Assembly (NCBI RefSeq): GCF_001713475.1
Contig: NZ_CP016499.1
Location: 3,845,501 to 3,909,500, forward strand
Length of the DNA stretch: 64,000 bases
Reading direction: 5' to 3'
Source: Agrobacterium sp. RAC06
GTDB taxonomy: Bacteria > Pseudomonadota > Alphaproteobacteria > Rhizobiales > Rhizobiaceae
In this document: positions 25,953 through 34,278 of the stretch, in pieces
Layout: each line of letters starts with the position of its first letter
Position numbering within the stretch: the first letter of the stretch is position 1
Notes under the pieces: generated by a model
Told to the model about the DNA's origin: nothing
Database searches by the model: none
The model's input: only the letters and a program-made list of their open reading frames with translations
Program-made: the position numbers and the translations under genes

Positions 25953-27164
25953 ATGTTGTCCTCCTTTTCGGTGGTCTATCGCCACAAGCCGATCCGGGTC
26001 AGTGCGGCCGCGATCTTCTTCTTCGGCTTTTCTGGCGCCGCGACGTCCCCCTACATGTCGCTGATCGGCATCCGCGAACTCGGACTGTCGGACGCCGTCT
26101 ATTCGGTGCTGATCTTCCTGGCTGCTGTGGTGAATGTCAGCGCCAGCGTGACCGCCGGGATCATTGCGGACAGGCTAGGCCATTTTCGCTCGCCGATGAT
26201 CCTGGCCGCCATCTTCGGCATTATCGGCTTCGGGCTGGTCTATGTGGTGCCGACGCCAGTGATGTTTGCGATTGCGACGCTGGTGTTGATCCCGGTCTTC
26301 GGCACGATCAATTCGCTGATCTTCGCCAATATCCGCGCGGTTTCCTCCGGCATGGCGGTGCGCGAGTTGATGGCGGTGAACTCTGCTGTTCGTGCCATCC
26401 TATCCGCCTCCTGGGTGCTGGTGCCCGGGATCGTCGGTGCTCTTTTGATCGGGCAGCCGAGCATGCTGCCGGCCTTTCTTCTGGCGAGCCTCGCCTGTGT
26501 CGTCTGCCTCCTGCTCTTCGTCTTCGGGCTTGAGCAACTGCCGCCGGTGCAGGAGGGGGAGCGGCAGCACTACTCCTTCTTCCGCTCCATCCGGCAGATC
26601 GGTTCGGCAAGCGTGTTGCCACGGCTTCTGGCGATTTCGCTGATCTCGGCGATGCTGCATGCCAATGGCACAGTCCTCCCCTTGATCGTCACCGGCAAGG
26701 CCGGCGGAACACCGGCGGATGTCGGCGTGATCGTCGGCATCGTCGCCTTTCTCGAGATCATCTTCATCCTCTTCTGGGGATGGGTCGAAGCCAGAACCTC
26801 GATCCTCTTCGCCATGGTCACGGCAGCGCTGATCTATTGCAGCTATCTCGTCTTCCTCGGCCTCGCCGACCGTCCCATGGACGTCTATTTGCTCACGATC
26901 GTTGCAGGCCTTGGGGCGGCCGGCATCATCGCGATCCCGATCACCTATCTGCAGAACCTGATCGCTGACCGGGCCGGTCTCGGCAGCTCGCTGATTGCGG
27001 TCAACATTTTCCTCAGCGGTGGAATGGCCTCGCTGATGTTTGCGCTGGGCACCAGCATAAGCGACTATGCGGGTACGGCGATCATCGCGTCGATTGCGGG
27101 CTTTGTCGGCGTCGGTCTCTTGTGGGTGCTCGACAGGACGCCTCGCGTAAAGATGGAAGGTTGA
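25953..27164 (+). CDS. MFS transporter, sugar-efflux (SetA)-like
   Basis: 403 residues with about 12 hydrophobic segments. Features include the A-loop-like GIIADRLGHFRSP between TM2 and TM3 and an early FFFGFSGAATSPYMSL segment typical of the SET sugar-efflux group. A long cytoplasmic loop (PPVQEGERQHYSFFR) separates the halves. It is inside the RpiR operon and so may carry a breakdown product in or out; direction cannot be deduced. Confidence 0.85.
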   Translation: MLSSFSVVYRHKPIRVSAAAIFFFGFSGAATSPYMSLIGIRELGLSDAVYSVLIFLAAVVNVSASVTAGIIADRLGHFRSPMILAAIFGIIGFGLVYVVPTPVMFAIATLVLIPVFGTINSLIFANIRAVSSGMAVRELMAVNSAVRAILSASWVLVPGIVGALLIGQPSMLPAFLLASLACVVCLLLFVFGLEQLPPVQEGERQHYSFFRSIRQIGSASVLPRLLAISLISAMLHANGTVLPLIVTGKAGGTPADVGVIVGIVAFLEIIFILFWGWVEARTSILFAMVTAALIYCSYLVFLGLADRPMDVYLLTIVAGLGAAGIIAIPITYLQNLIADRAGLGSSLIAVNIFLSGGMASLMFALGTSISDYAGTAIIASIAGFVGVGLLWVLDRTPRVKMEG

Positions 27165-27173
27165 GGGAGGAGC

Positions 27174-27920
27174 ATGGTGATATCTCGGCAGGAAGCCCCC
27201 GGACCGCTGCTCGAAATCTGCGTCGATGACGTTGCGGGTCTCGAGGCTGCCATTGTCGGTGGGGCAGACCGTATTGAGCTTTGCTCTGCGCTCGGCTCGG
27301 GCGGCCTGACACCGTCTCGTGGGTTCATGGCCATCGCTGCAAATGCACCGATCCCCGTCCATGCGCTGATCCGTCCGCGTGCCGGGCATTTCACCTATTC
27401 GAAGGATGAGATCGCCGTGATGGAGGCGGATATCCTGGCTGCGCGGGAGGCGGGGCTTGCCGGTGTGGTGATCGGGGCGACCACGATGGATGCCGCGCTG
27501 GATATCGATGCGATCCGTCGGTTGATCAGGGTCGCTGAAGGCCTTGATCTGACCCTGCATCGGGCGATCGATGTGGTCGCCGACATGGAGGCCGCACTCG
27601 ATCTTGCCATCGAACTCGGTTTTTCCCGCGTTCTCACCTCAGGCGGCGCGCGTCATGCGGAGGAGGGGCTGGCGGTGATCAAGCGCCTCGCCCGCCACGG
27701 CGCAGGTTGCATCTCGATCATGCCCGGTGGTGGCGTTCGGCCGGAAAATGCCGCCATTTTTCTCGCTGTCCCTGAAATCCGCGAACTGCATGCTTCGTGC
27801 AGCCAGGCTGACATGGGGCAGGATCGACTGGTCGAACTCGGTTTTGAGGATCAATCCGTCCGTCGCACGGATGCCGACACGGTTCGGAGGCTCAAGGTGT
27901 CGATGGTTATGCGCTCTTAG
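27174..27920 (+). CDS. cutC: CutC family protein
   Basis: 248-residue TIM-barrel protein of the CutC family: LEICVDDVAGLEAAIVGGADRIELCSAL at the start, VHALIRPRAGHF, LTLHRAIDV and ISIMPGGGVRPENA. It was named for copper tolerance in E. coli, but that role is disputed and the chemistry is unknown. As last gene of an operon with a hexosaminidase, SDR and M81 protein, a role in sugar breakdown is more likely here. The next gene is convergent with only 8 bp between stops. Confidence 0.88.
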   Translation: MVISRQEAPGPLLEICVDDVAGLEAAIVGGADRIELCSALGSGGLTPSRGFMAIAANAPIPVHALIRPRAGHFTYSKDEIAVMEADILAAREAGLAGVVIGATTMDAALDIDAIRRLIRVAEGLDLTLHRAIDVVADMEAALDLAIELGFSRVLTSGGARHAEEGLAVIKRLARHGAGCISIMPGGGVRPENAAIFLAVPEIRELHASCSQADMGQDRLVELGFEDQSVRRTDADTVRRLKVSMVMRS

Positions 27921-27928
27921 TGACGTCT

Positions 27929-29941
27929 TCAGGATGCGAGGGCCTGAGTGTCCTGCAGGGCGAGCCGCTTCAACGTCTCCTCCGCTGTCATAGGTTTCCC
28001 AAAATAATACCCCTGGACTGCCCGGACACCGAGATTTTCGAGGATGCGCAGTTCCTCTTCGGTTTCGACGCCCTCTACGATCGCTTCCAGCTCCATCTCG
28101 TAGCACAGCGCCAGCACCGACTTGACGATGTTGAAGCTTGTGCGGCGGGTGTGAATGTTGCGCACGAAGCTGCCGTCGATCTTGATCTTGGTGAGCGGCA
28201 GCTTGTGCACGTGGTTCAAGCTCGAATAACCGGTGCCGAAGTCATCCAGCGAGATGCCGGCGCCGAGCTCACGCAGCATCTGGATCGACGCGCTTGCCTG
28301 CTCGAAGTCATGCATGACGGCGGTTTCAGTGATTTCGAAATTGATGCGGCGTGGGTCGAAGCCGCTCTTCAGGACAATCGAGACGATCTTCAACGTGTTC
28401 TCCGGTGACGTCAGATCGTGCGGAGAAAGGTTGAAGGAGAGATAGACGTTGTCGGGCCAGAGCGCGGCGGTCTTCAGCGCCCGCTTCAGCAGCATGCGTG
28501 TCATCAGCGTGATGCGGCCGTTGTGCTCCGCAACGGGAATGAATTCCGCAGGTGATACCTGACCGATCCGCGGGCTTTCCCAGCGGGCAAGAGCTTCGAA
28601 GCCTATGCAGACGCGCCGATCGACGCAGGTGATCGGCTGGTATACGAGCGATAGTTCCTTGTCGAGATCAGCAGAAACCAGCGCTTCCTCGACGATCTTC
28701 TGTCGGTTCAGTTCATTTGCCTGGATGGCATTGAAGATGACCGTGCCGGCACGATGACGTCGTTTGGCTGTATAGAGGGCGTAGTCGGCGAGTTCGTAGA
28801 TTTCCTGGCCGGTTGCGCCGACGTCAGGATAGAGCGCAAAGCCGACCGAGCCGGTCACCTGGACCATGCCGCTGCCAATATTGATGCGTTCGGCAATCAG
28901 TTCGCAGACCTTTTCTCCGAGCGCGACTGCATCGCTTTCGGCCACGCCGCCCTGCAGAAGCAGACCGAATTCGTCGCCGCCGAGACGGTAGACCGATAGC
29001 CGCTCGTCCGTGATCGTCGACAGGCGGTTGCTGATCTCGATCAGCACCTTGTCACCGGCCGAGTGACCGTAGAGATCGTTGACGGGCTTGAAACCGTCGA
29101 GATCGATAACACCCACAGCCAGCCTGCCATTGCTGCTGCTGGCGCGGCTGAAGGCCGTTTCGAGCATATGGAAGAAGCTGCGGCGGTTGGCGAGCAGGGT
29201 CAGGCTGTCGAGATTGGCAAGGCGCAGGTTCTCGTCCGAAAGCGCCTGCATCGCCTTGTTCTGCTCCTGGAGGGCGTGCTGCTGCAGCATCAGGACATTG
29301 CGGGATTCATGCAGTTGGCGAAAGTCGCGGTAATGCGAGACGAGGATCATGATCATCGCCATCGTCACCAGAATGACATTCACGCCGGTCGCAATGAGGG
29401 TCGGCTCGCCCGACAGGAGCATGACCACGAAAAAGGGCAGGTTGACCGTGACCGTGACTATCAGGGCTGCCGACCTCAGATGCATCAGGCAGAAGATGCA
29501 GCCGATGACGGTGATTGCCATGAAGAAGGCGACATGGGCCTTCTGGTATGGGTCGCCATAGGGCAGAAGCGAGACCGACCAAGCGGTGCAGAACACCGCG
29601 ATCGGAAAGGACAGGATGTTCGTGGCCTTCAGCTGTCGATAGGCCTGTTCTGGCGTGCGCTCACGTGTGCGCCCGCGCAGCCAGATCAGCGAGCGCAGTG
29701 CAAAGAGGCTCGCCATCACCACCGGCAGATAGACGACGAGATAGTCGGGCGCCGCACCCTGATGCGTCCAGGCCAGCGAGACCATGTTGGTCGCGAGAAT
29801 GAAATACAGAAGCGGGACCTGCTTCGAAAAGGCTTCGAACTGAGCAGCGGTCAGCGCTGGATTGCCGTTCGGAACCTTGAGTAGGTCGAGCCAGCGTCCT
29901 GCATGTTTCCGGATGCCCTGTGTTGTCCCCTTGTCGTTCAC
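27929..29941 (-). CDS. Membrane GGDEF-EAL cyclic-di-GMP protein
   Basis: About 670 residues. The N-terminal half has six hydrophobic segments with no periplasmic sensor domain. Then follow a coiled linker, a GGDEF domain with intact RLGGDEFG (GGDEF at 321-325) and an EAL domain with intact FEALARW (EAL at 449-451) and later DDFGTGYSSL. Both diguanylate cyclase and phosphodiesterase activities are therefore possible. The GTG at 29941 sits behind GGGGAGAAG; a TTG at 30022 would add 27 residues but has no ribosome site. Confidence 0.85.
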   Translation of the reverse strand: MNDKGTTQGIRKHAGRWLDLLKVPNGNPALTAAQFEAFSKQVPLLYFILATNMVSLAWTHQGAAPDYLVVYLPVVMASLFALRSLIWLRGRTRERTPEQAYRQLKATNILSFPIAVFCTAWSVSLLPYGDPYQKAHVAFFMAITVIGCIFCLMHLRSAALIVTVTVNLPFFVVMLLSGEPTLIATGVNVILVTMAMIMILVSHYRDFRQLHESRNVLMLQQHALQEQNKAMQALSDENLRLANLDSLTLLANRRSFFHMLETAFSRASSSNGRLAVGVIDLDGFKPVNDLYGHSAGDKVLIEISNRLSTITDERLSVYRLGGDEFGLLLQGGVAESDAVALGEKVCELIAERINIGSGMVQVTGSVGFALYPDVGATGQEIYELADYALYTAKRRHRAGTVIFNAIQANELNRQKIVEEALVSADLDKELSLVYQPITCVDRRVCIGFEALARWESPRIGQVSPAEFIPVAEHNGRITLMTRMLLKRALKTAALWPDNVYLSFNLSPHDLTSPENTLKIVSIVLKSGFDPRRINFEITETAVMHDFEQASASIQMLRELGAGISLDDFGTGYSSLNHVHKLPLTKIKIDGSFVRNIHTRRTSFNIVKSVLALCYEMELEAIVEGVETEEELRILENLGVRAVQGYYFGKPMTAEETLKRLALQDTQALAS

Positions 29942-30111
29942 GCTTGCAGCTTCTCCCCGTCGCTTCAAGTCGAATAACCTATATGAGATTCCGTTAAAAT
30001 TACGGAAATTGCTGATTATCAAATTCCGGCGATGCGGCGCGCTTCAGGCCAGATGCTCGTTGCAGTTCCCATGTGCCGCAGATATCAGGATTGCTGATCC
30101 AGGGAGCTTTT

Positions 30112-30714
30112 TTGATCGTGACAGCAAGACTTCATGCGTTTGTTGGCCTTTTCGTGGTTCTCAGTGCAGCGATGCCGGCCGCCGCTCAGGAGTGGCAGGC
30201 GACGGAAAAGGTCGATCACTATAACGTCAATGGTGCATCGCCGATGGCGCTCTACCAGTCGATCGGCGAGCGCGGCCCGAAACTGAGCCTTGGTCGCGTA
30301 ATCGCCCATACGACCTTCAAGCTCACCTGGCAGCGGGATTATCAGCAGCAGGGGCAGGCTTGCGTTCTGGCGTCTGCCAAGCCGAGGCTTGTTATCACCT
30401 ACACGCTGCCGAAGCCCGCTCAGAAGCTTTCTCCCGACGTGGCGGCAAAGTGGCAGGCCTTTTACGACGGCATCGTCGAGCACGAGAAACTGCATGGGCA
30501 GTTCATGAAGGACCTCACGCAAGCGATCCAGGATGTGTCCATCGGCTTGCGCGATGAAAACGATCCGGGCTGCAAGAAGGTCCGCGCGGCGCTGCAGGCC
30601 CAGCTGAAGCCGATATCGGATGCGCATGTGGCGCGCCATAGCGAATACGACCAGGTCGAGATGTCACCGGGAGGTGCTGTGCATCAGCTGATCCTGGCCT
30701 TCCTCAACCCTTGA
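30112..30714 (+). CDS. DUF922-type putative secreted Zn-dependent protease
   Basis: 200 residues. A signal peptide (VTARLHAFVGLFVVLSAAMP then AAAQ) is followed by a small domain with a zinc-protease-like HEKLH motif (H124, E125, H128) in IVEHEKLHGQFMKDL. This corresponds to the DUF922 family; proteolysis has not been shown for most members. The TTG at 30112 is chosen for AGGGAG five bases upstream and because it gives a clean signal peptide. It stands alone, diverging from the GGDEF-EAL gene. Confidence 0.78.
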   Translation: MIVTARLHAFVGLFVVLSAAMPAAAQEWQATEKVDHYNVNGASPMALYQSIGERGPKLSLGRVIAHTTFKLTWQRDYQQQGQACVLASAKPRLVITYTLPKPAQKLSPDVAAKWQAFYDGIVEHEKLHGQFMKDLTQAIQDVSIGLRDENDPGCKKVRAALQAQLKPISDAHVARHSEYDQVEMSPGGAVHQLILAFLNP

Positions 30715-30720
30715 AATGAA

Positions 30721-30743
30721 AAGGCGCCCACATGGGGCGCCTT
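30721..30743. terminator. Bidirectional hairpin between the DUF922 gene and pcaF
   Basis: Perfect 9-bp stem AAGGCGCCC-ACATG-GGGCGCCTT in the 39-bp convergent gap. On the minus strand it is followed by TTTTCATTTC, so it mainly serves as the terminator of pcaIJF. Confidence 0.75.
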
Positions 30744-30753
30744 CAATTCTCTA

Positions 30754-31959
30754 TCAGACCCGTTCCAGGGCGATCGCGATGCCCTGGCCGACGCCGATGC
30801 ACATGGTGGAGAGCGCATAGCGCCCGCCTGATACCTTCAGTTCCAGGGCTGCCGTTCCGGCGATGCGTGCGCCCGACATGCCAAGCGGATGGCCAAGCGC
30901 AATCGCGCCGCCATTGCGGTTGACGCGCGGGTCGTCGTCGGCAATGCCGAGATCGCGGAGCGTGGCGATGCCTTGGCTTGCAAAGGCTTCGTTCAGCTCG
31001 ATGACATCAATCTGCTGCTGCGTCAGACCGAGGCGGGCGAGCAGCTTCTTCGAGGCTGGGGCCGGGCCGAAGCCCATGATGCGCGGCGGGACGCCTGCCG
31101 TCGCTCCACCCAGGATGCGGGCGATGGGGTTGAGGTTATATTTCTTCACGGCGGCTTCCGAGGCGATGATCAGGGCGGCGGCCCCGTCATTGACGCCCGA
31201 CGCATTGCCGGCGGTGACGGTGGCACCTTCCATCTTGTTGACCGGCTTCAGCTTGGCGAGCGCCTCGACCGAGGTCGCGCGCGGATGTTCGTCACGGTCG
31301 ACGATCACGGGATCGCCCTTGCGCTGCGGCACGGTGACGGCCACGATTTCCTTCGCCAGTCGGCCATTGGCTTGCGCTTCCGCCGCCTTGGCCTGGCTGC
31401 GCACGGCAAAGGCATCCTGGTCTTCGCGCGAGACCTTGAAGTCGATCGCCACGTTGTCGCCGGTCTCTGGCATGGAATCGACGCCGTATTGCTTCTTCAT
31501 CAGTGGATTGACGAAGCGCCAGCCGATGGTGGTGTCGTAAATCTCGGCATTGCGGGAGAAGGCGGTTTCCGCCTTGGGCATGACGAAGGGCGCGCGGCTC
31601 ATGCTTTCGACGCCGCCTGCAATCATCAGCTCGGCTTCCCCAGCCTTGATTGCACGCGCGGCGGTGATCACGGCATCCATGCCAGAGCCGCAGAGGCGGT
31701 TGATCGTGGTGCCGGTGACGGAGACGGGGAGACCCGCCAGCAGGGCCGACATGCGGGCAACATTGCGGTTGTCTTCGCCGGCCTGGTTGGCGCAGCCGTA
31801 GATCACGTCCTCGACGGCTTGCCAGTCGATGCCTGAATGGCGCTCCATCATCGCCTTCAGTGGTACGGCGCCGAGATCATCAGCGCGGACGGAGGAGAGC
31901 GAACCGCCGAAACGGCCGATGGGCGTGCGGATATAGTCGCAGATAAAGGCTTCGGTCAT
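30754..31959 (-). CDS. pcaF: 3-oxoadipyl-CoA thiolase
   Basis: 401 residues. It has the thiolase active sites: nucleophilic Cys in TINRLCGSGMDAV, the His in LGHPLGMSGAR and the C-terminal Cys in STMCIGVGQG. The N-terminus AFICDYIRTPIGRFGGSLS is typical of beta-ketoadipyl-CoA thiolases. It cleaves 3-oxoadipyl-CoA to succinyl-CoA and acetyl-CoA, the last step of the pathway. It follows pcaJ by 12 bp in the order pcaI-pcaJ-pcaF. Confidence 0.93.
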   Translation of the reverse strand: MTEAFICDYIRTPIGRFGGSLSSVRADDLGAVPLKAMMERHSGIDWQAVEDVIYGCANQAGEDNRNVARMSALLAGLPVSVTGTTINRLCGSGMDAVITAARAIKAGEAELMIAGGVESMSRAPFVMPKAETAFSRNAEIYDTTIGWRFVNPLMKKQYGVDSMPETGDNVAIDFKVSREDQDAFAVRSQAKAAEAQANGRLAKEIVAVTVPQRKGDPVIVDRDEHPRATSVEALAKLKPVNKMEGATVTAGNASGVNDGAAALIIASEAAVKKYNLNPIARILGGATAGVPPRIMGFGPAPASKKLLARLGLTQQQIDVIELNEAFASQGIATLRDLGIADDDPRVNRNGGAIALGHPLGMSGARIAGTAALELKVSGGRYALSTMCIGVGQGIAIALERV

Positions 31960-31971
31960 GGCTTGTACTCC

Positions 31972-32673
31972 TTACAGCGCGGGCACGACGAGGTCGGCAA
32001 CCGGACCGTCGGTATGCAGCTTGGCGCCGGTCATGGCCTGAAGCTCGTCCATGGTCATGGGGCCAAGCTTTTCGCGCACGACGAAGCGGCCGTCGACGAT
32101 GTCGATCACGGCATGGCTCGTATAGACGCGGGTGATGCAGCCGACGCCGGTCAGCGGAAAGGTGCAGCGCTCGACGAGCTTCGGCTTGCCGTCCTTGGTG
32201 ACGTGTTCCGTGATGACGACGACCTGCTTTGCGCCATGCACAAGATCCATGGCGCCGCCAACGGCGGGGACGCCCTTGGAGCCGACGCGCCAGTTGGCGA
32301 GGTCGCCATTTTCGGCAACCTGATAGGCCCCGAGAATTGCGACGTCGAGATGGCCGCCGCGGACCATGGCAAAGCTGTCGGCATGGTGGAAGAAGGCGGA
32401 ACCCGGCTTCAGCGTGACCGCCTTTTTGCCGGCATTGATCAGGTCCCAGTCTTCTTCGCCAGCGGGCGGGGCCTCGCCGAAGTTCAAGACGCCGTTCTCG
32501 GTGTGGAAGATCGCTTCGCGGCCTTCCGGCTGGAACTTGGCGACCATTTCCGGAAAGCCGATGCCCAGGTTCACATAGGCGCCGTCAGCGATGTCCTGGG
32601 CCGCGCGCCAGGCGATCTGGGCGTTGGAGAGCTTGATGTCTTCGCGGGTGTCGATTGCAGCTGCGTCGCTCAT
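31972..32673 (-). CDS. pcaJ: 3-oxoadipate CoA-transferase subunit B
   Basis: 233 residues of the CoA-transferase family I beta subunit. The glutamate that forms the CoA thioester lies in IFHTENGVLNFG. YVNLGIGFPEMVAKF and GAMDLVHGAKQVVV are also family-typical. It pairs with PcaI to move CoA from succinyl-CoA to 3-oxoadipate. Its start overlaps the pcaI stop by 4 bp. Confidence 0.93.
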   Translation of the reverse strand: MSDAAAIDTREDIKLSNAQIAWRAAQDIADGAYVNLGIGFPEMVAKFQPEGREAIFHTENGVLNFGEAPPAGEEDWDLINAGKKAVTLKPGSAFFHHADSFAMVRGGHLDVAILGAYQVAENGDLANWRVGSKGVPAVGGAMDLVHGAKQVVVITEHVTKDGKPKLVERCTFPLTGVGCITRVYTSHAVIDIVDGRFVVREKLGPMTMDELQAMTGAKLHTDGPVADLVVPAL

Positions 32674-33377
32674 GCGTAAACCACTCCGGCGCGGATCAGC
32701 GCTTCTTCCTGTTGCGGGTTGGCGACTTCAACGACGCCATCGACAAAGATGCCGGGGGTGATCACCTGTTCCGGATCGATCTCGCCGGGCTTCACGATCT
32801 TCGAGACCTGGGCGATGGTCTTGGCGGCGGCCATGCACATGAGGGGATTGAAGTTGCGGCCGGCCATCCGGTAGGTCAGGTTGCCATGCGTGTCGCCGAG
32901 ATGCGCCTTGACGATGGCGAAGTCGGCCTTCAGCCAGCGCTCCTGCACGTATTTGCGGCCATCGAACTCAGCGATCACCTTGCCGTTTGCCAGTTCCGTA
33001 CCGAAGCCGGTCGGGGTGTAGAAGGCTGGGATGCCTGCGCCGCCGGCGCGGATGCGCTCGGCAAGCGTGCCCTGCGGAACGAGTTCCAGCTCGATCTCAC
33101 CGGCGAGGTAGCGGTCTGTGAAGGCGCGCGGGTCGGAGGAGCGCGGGAAGGAGCAGATCATTTTCTTGACCATGCCGGCATCGATCATCGCGGCAATGCC
33201 GATGCGACCATTGCCGGCATTGTTGTTGATGACCGTCAGGTTCTTCGGCCCCTTGTCGATCAGCGCGTGAATGAGCTCGATCGGTGCGCCGGAGCCGCCG
33301 AAGCCTCCGATCATGACGGTTGCGCCATCGCCGATCTCGGCCACGGCATCCGCCAGGCTAGCAATTCTCTTGTCCAT
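32670..33377 (-). CDS. pcaI: 3-oxoadipate CoA-transferase subunit A
   Basis: 235 residues. The alpha-subunit motif GATVMIGGFGGSGAPIELI lies near the start, and MCMAAAKTIAQVSKI near the end. The ATG at 33377 is used since GGGAG stands just upstream and the family begins MDKRI; the frame extends further upstream only through the pcaR control region. It is the first gene of the minus operon driven from the pcaR-pcaI intergenic region. Confidence 0.93.
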   Translation of the reverse strand: MDKRIASLADAVAEIGDGATVMIGGFGGSGAPIELIHALIDKGPKNLTVINNNAGNGRIGIAAMIDAGMVKKMICSFPRSSDPRAFTDRYLAGEIELELVPQGTLAERIRAGGAGIPAFYTPTGFGTELANGKVIAEFDGRKYVQERWLKADFAIVKAHLGDTHGNLTYRMAGRNFNPLMCMAAAKTIAQVSKIVKPGEIDPEQVITPGIFVDGVVEVANPQQEEALIRAGVVYA

Positions 33378-33462
33378 GGGAACTCCCGTTTCCTCGAGCG
33401 CGGTCTGGCCGCTTTCTCCTGTCACCAAATATGATCGTGAAAACCTCGACAGCAAGCATTTT

Positions 33463-33495
33463 GTGCGATATTTGATATTTGTTCGATAATCGCAC
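33463..33495. promoter_or_regulatory. PcaR operator in the pcaR-pcaI divergent region
   Basis: GTTCGATAATCGCAC at 33481-33495 equals, as I recall it, the 15-bp PcaR site described for Pseudomonas putida pca promoters. Its right end ATCGCAC is mirrored by GTGCGAT at 33463-33469, giving a perfect 7-bp inverted repeat 19 bp apart. The site is 18 bp before the pcaR ATG and about 85 bp before pcaI, so it can serve both autoregulation and pcaIJF control. Confidence 0.75.
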
Positions 33496-33513
33496 GAATA
33501 TGGGTGGTGGGCT

Positions 33514-34275
33514 ATGACGATCGGTGAGCGTGATCTGATGGGTGGTTTTGCCAAAGGCTTGAAGGTGCTGGAAGCTTTCGGGCCGGAGCGCCAGCGGCTC
33601 AGCATCACCGAGGCAGCCGAAACCAGCGGCCTCGACAGGGCGACGGCACGGCGTTGCCTGCTGACGCTCTCGGAGCTCGGCTATGCTGACTATGACGGCA
33701 AGTTCTTCTCGCTGACGCCGAAGATTCTCCGGGTCGGTCATGCCTGGCTTTCGGCGACGCCGCTGCCGGTTCTGCTGCAGCCGCATCTCGATCAACTGTC
33801 CGAGCGTGTGGGGCACAGCGCCTCGGCCTCCATTCTCGACAATACCGAGATCGTCTACATCGCCCGCGCTGCACAGAAGCGGGTCATGTCGATCAACCTG
33901 ATGCCGGGATCGCGGCTGCCGGCCTATAGCGCTTCGATGGGGCGGGTGCTGCTGGCCGCGCTTTCGGATGCCGAGGTCGATGCCATCCTCGCCGCTTCGC
34001 AGATGAAGGCGCATACGCCCCGGACGTTGACCGATCCTCGTTTGCTGAAAGAGGAAATCGCCAAGGTGCGGCAGCAGGGATATGCAGTGATCGACCAGGA
34101 ATTGGAGATCGGTCTCTGTTCGATTGCCGTTCCTGTCAGCAACGACCGGGGCCGTGTGGTGGCTGCCATCAATGTCGGCGCGCCGGCTGCAATTCTGCCC
34201 GCCGCCGATCTGGCCGCCCATTGCCTGCAGGCGATGCTGGAGATGCAGGCAAGGCTCAAGCCGCTGCTGCCCTGA
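33514..34275 (+). CDS. pcaR: IclR family regulator of pcaIJF
   Basis: 253 residues. An N-terminal winged helix (LSITEAAETSGLDRATARRCLLTLSELGY) is followed by an IclR effector domain with SINLMPGSRLPAYSASMGRVLLAAL and GLCSIAVPV. These match the PcaR/PcaU/PobR subgroup, which responds to 3-oxoadipate or protocatechuate. It is transcribed divergently from pcaIJF and converges on pcaQ with only 3 bp between stop codons. Confidence 0.9.
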   Translation: MTIGERDLMGGFAKGLKVLEAFGPERQRLSITEAAETSGLDRATARRCLLTLSELGYADYDGKFFSLTPKILRVGHAWLSATPLPVLLQPHLDQLSERVGHSASASILDNTEIVYIARAAQKRVMSINLMPGSRLPAYSASMGRVLLAALSDAEVDAILAASQMKAHTPRTLTDPRLLKEEIAKVRQQGYAVIDQELEIGLCSIAVPVSNDRGRVVAAINVGAPAAILPAADLAAHCLQAMLEMQARLKPLLP

Positions 34276-34278
34276 GCG

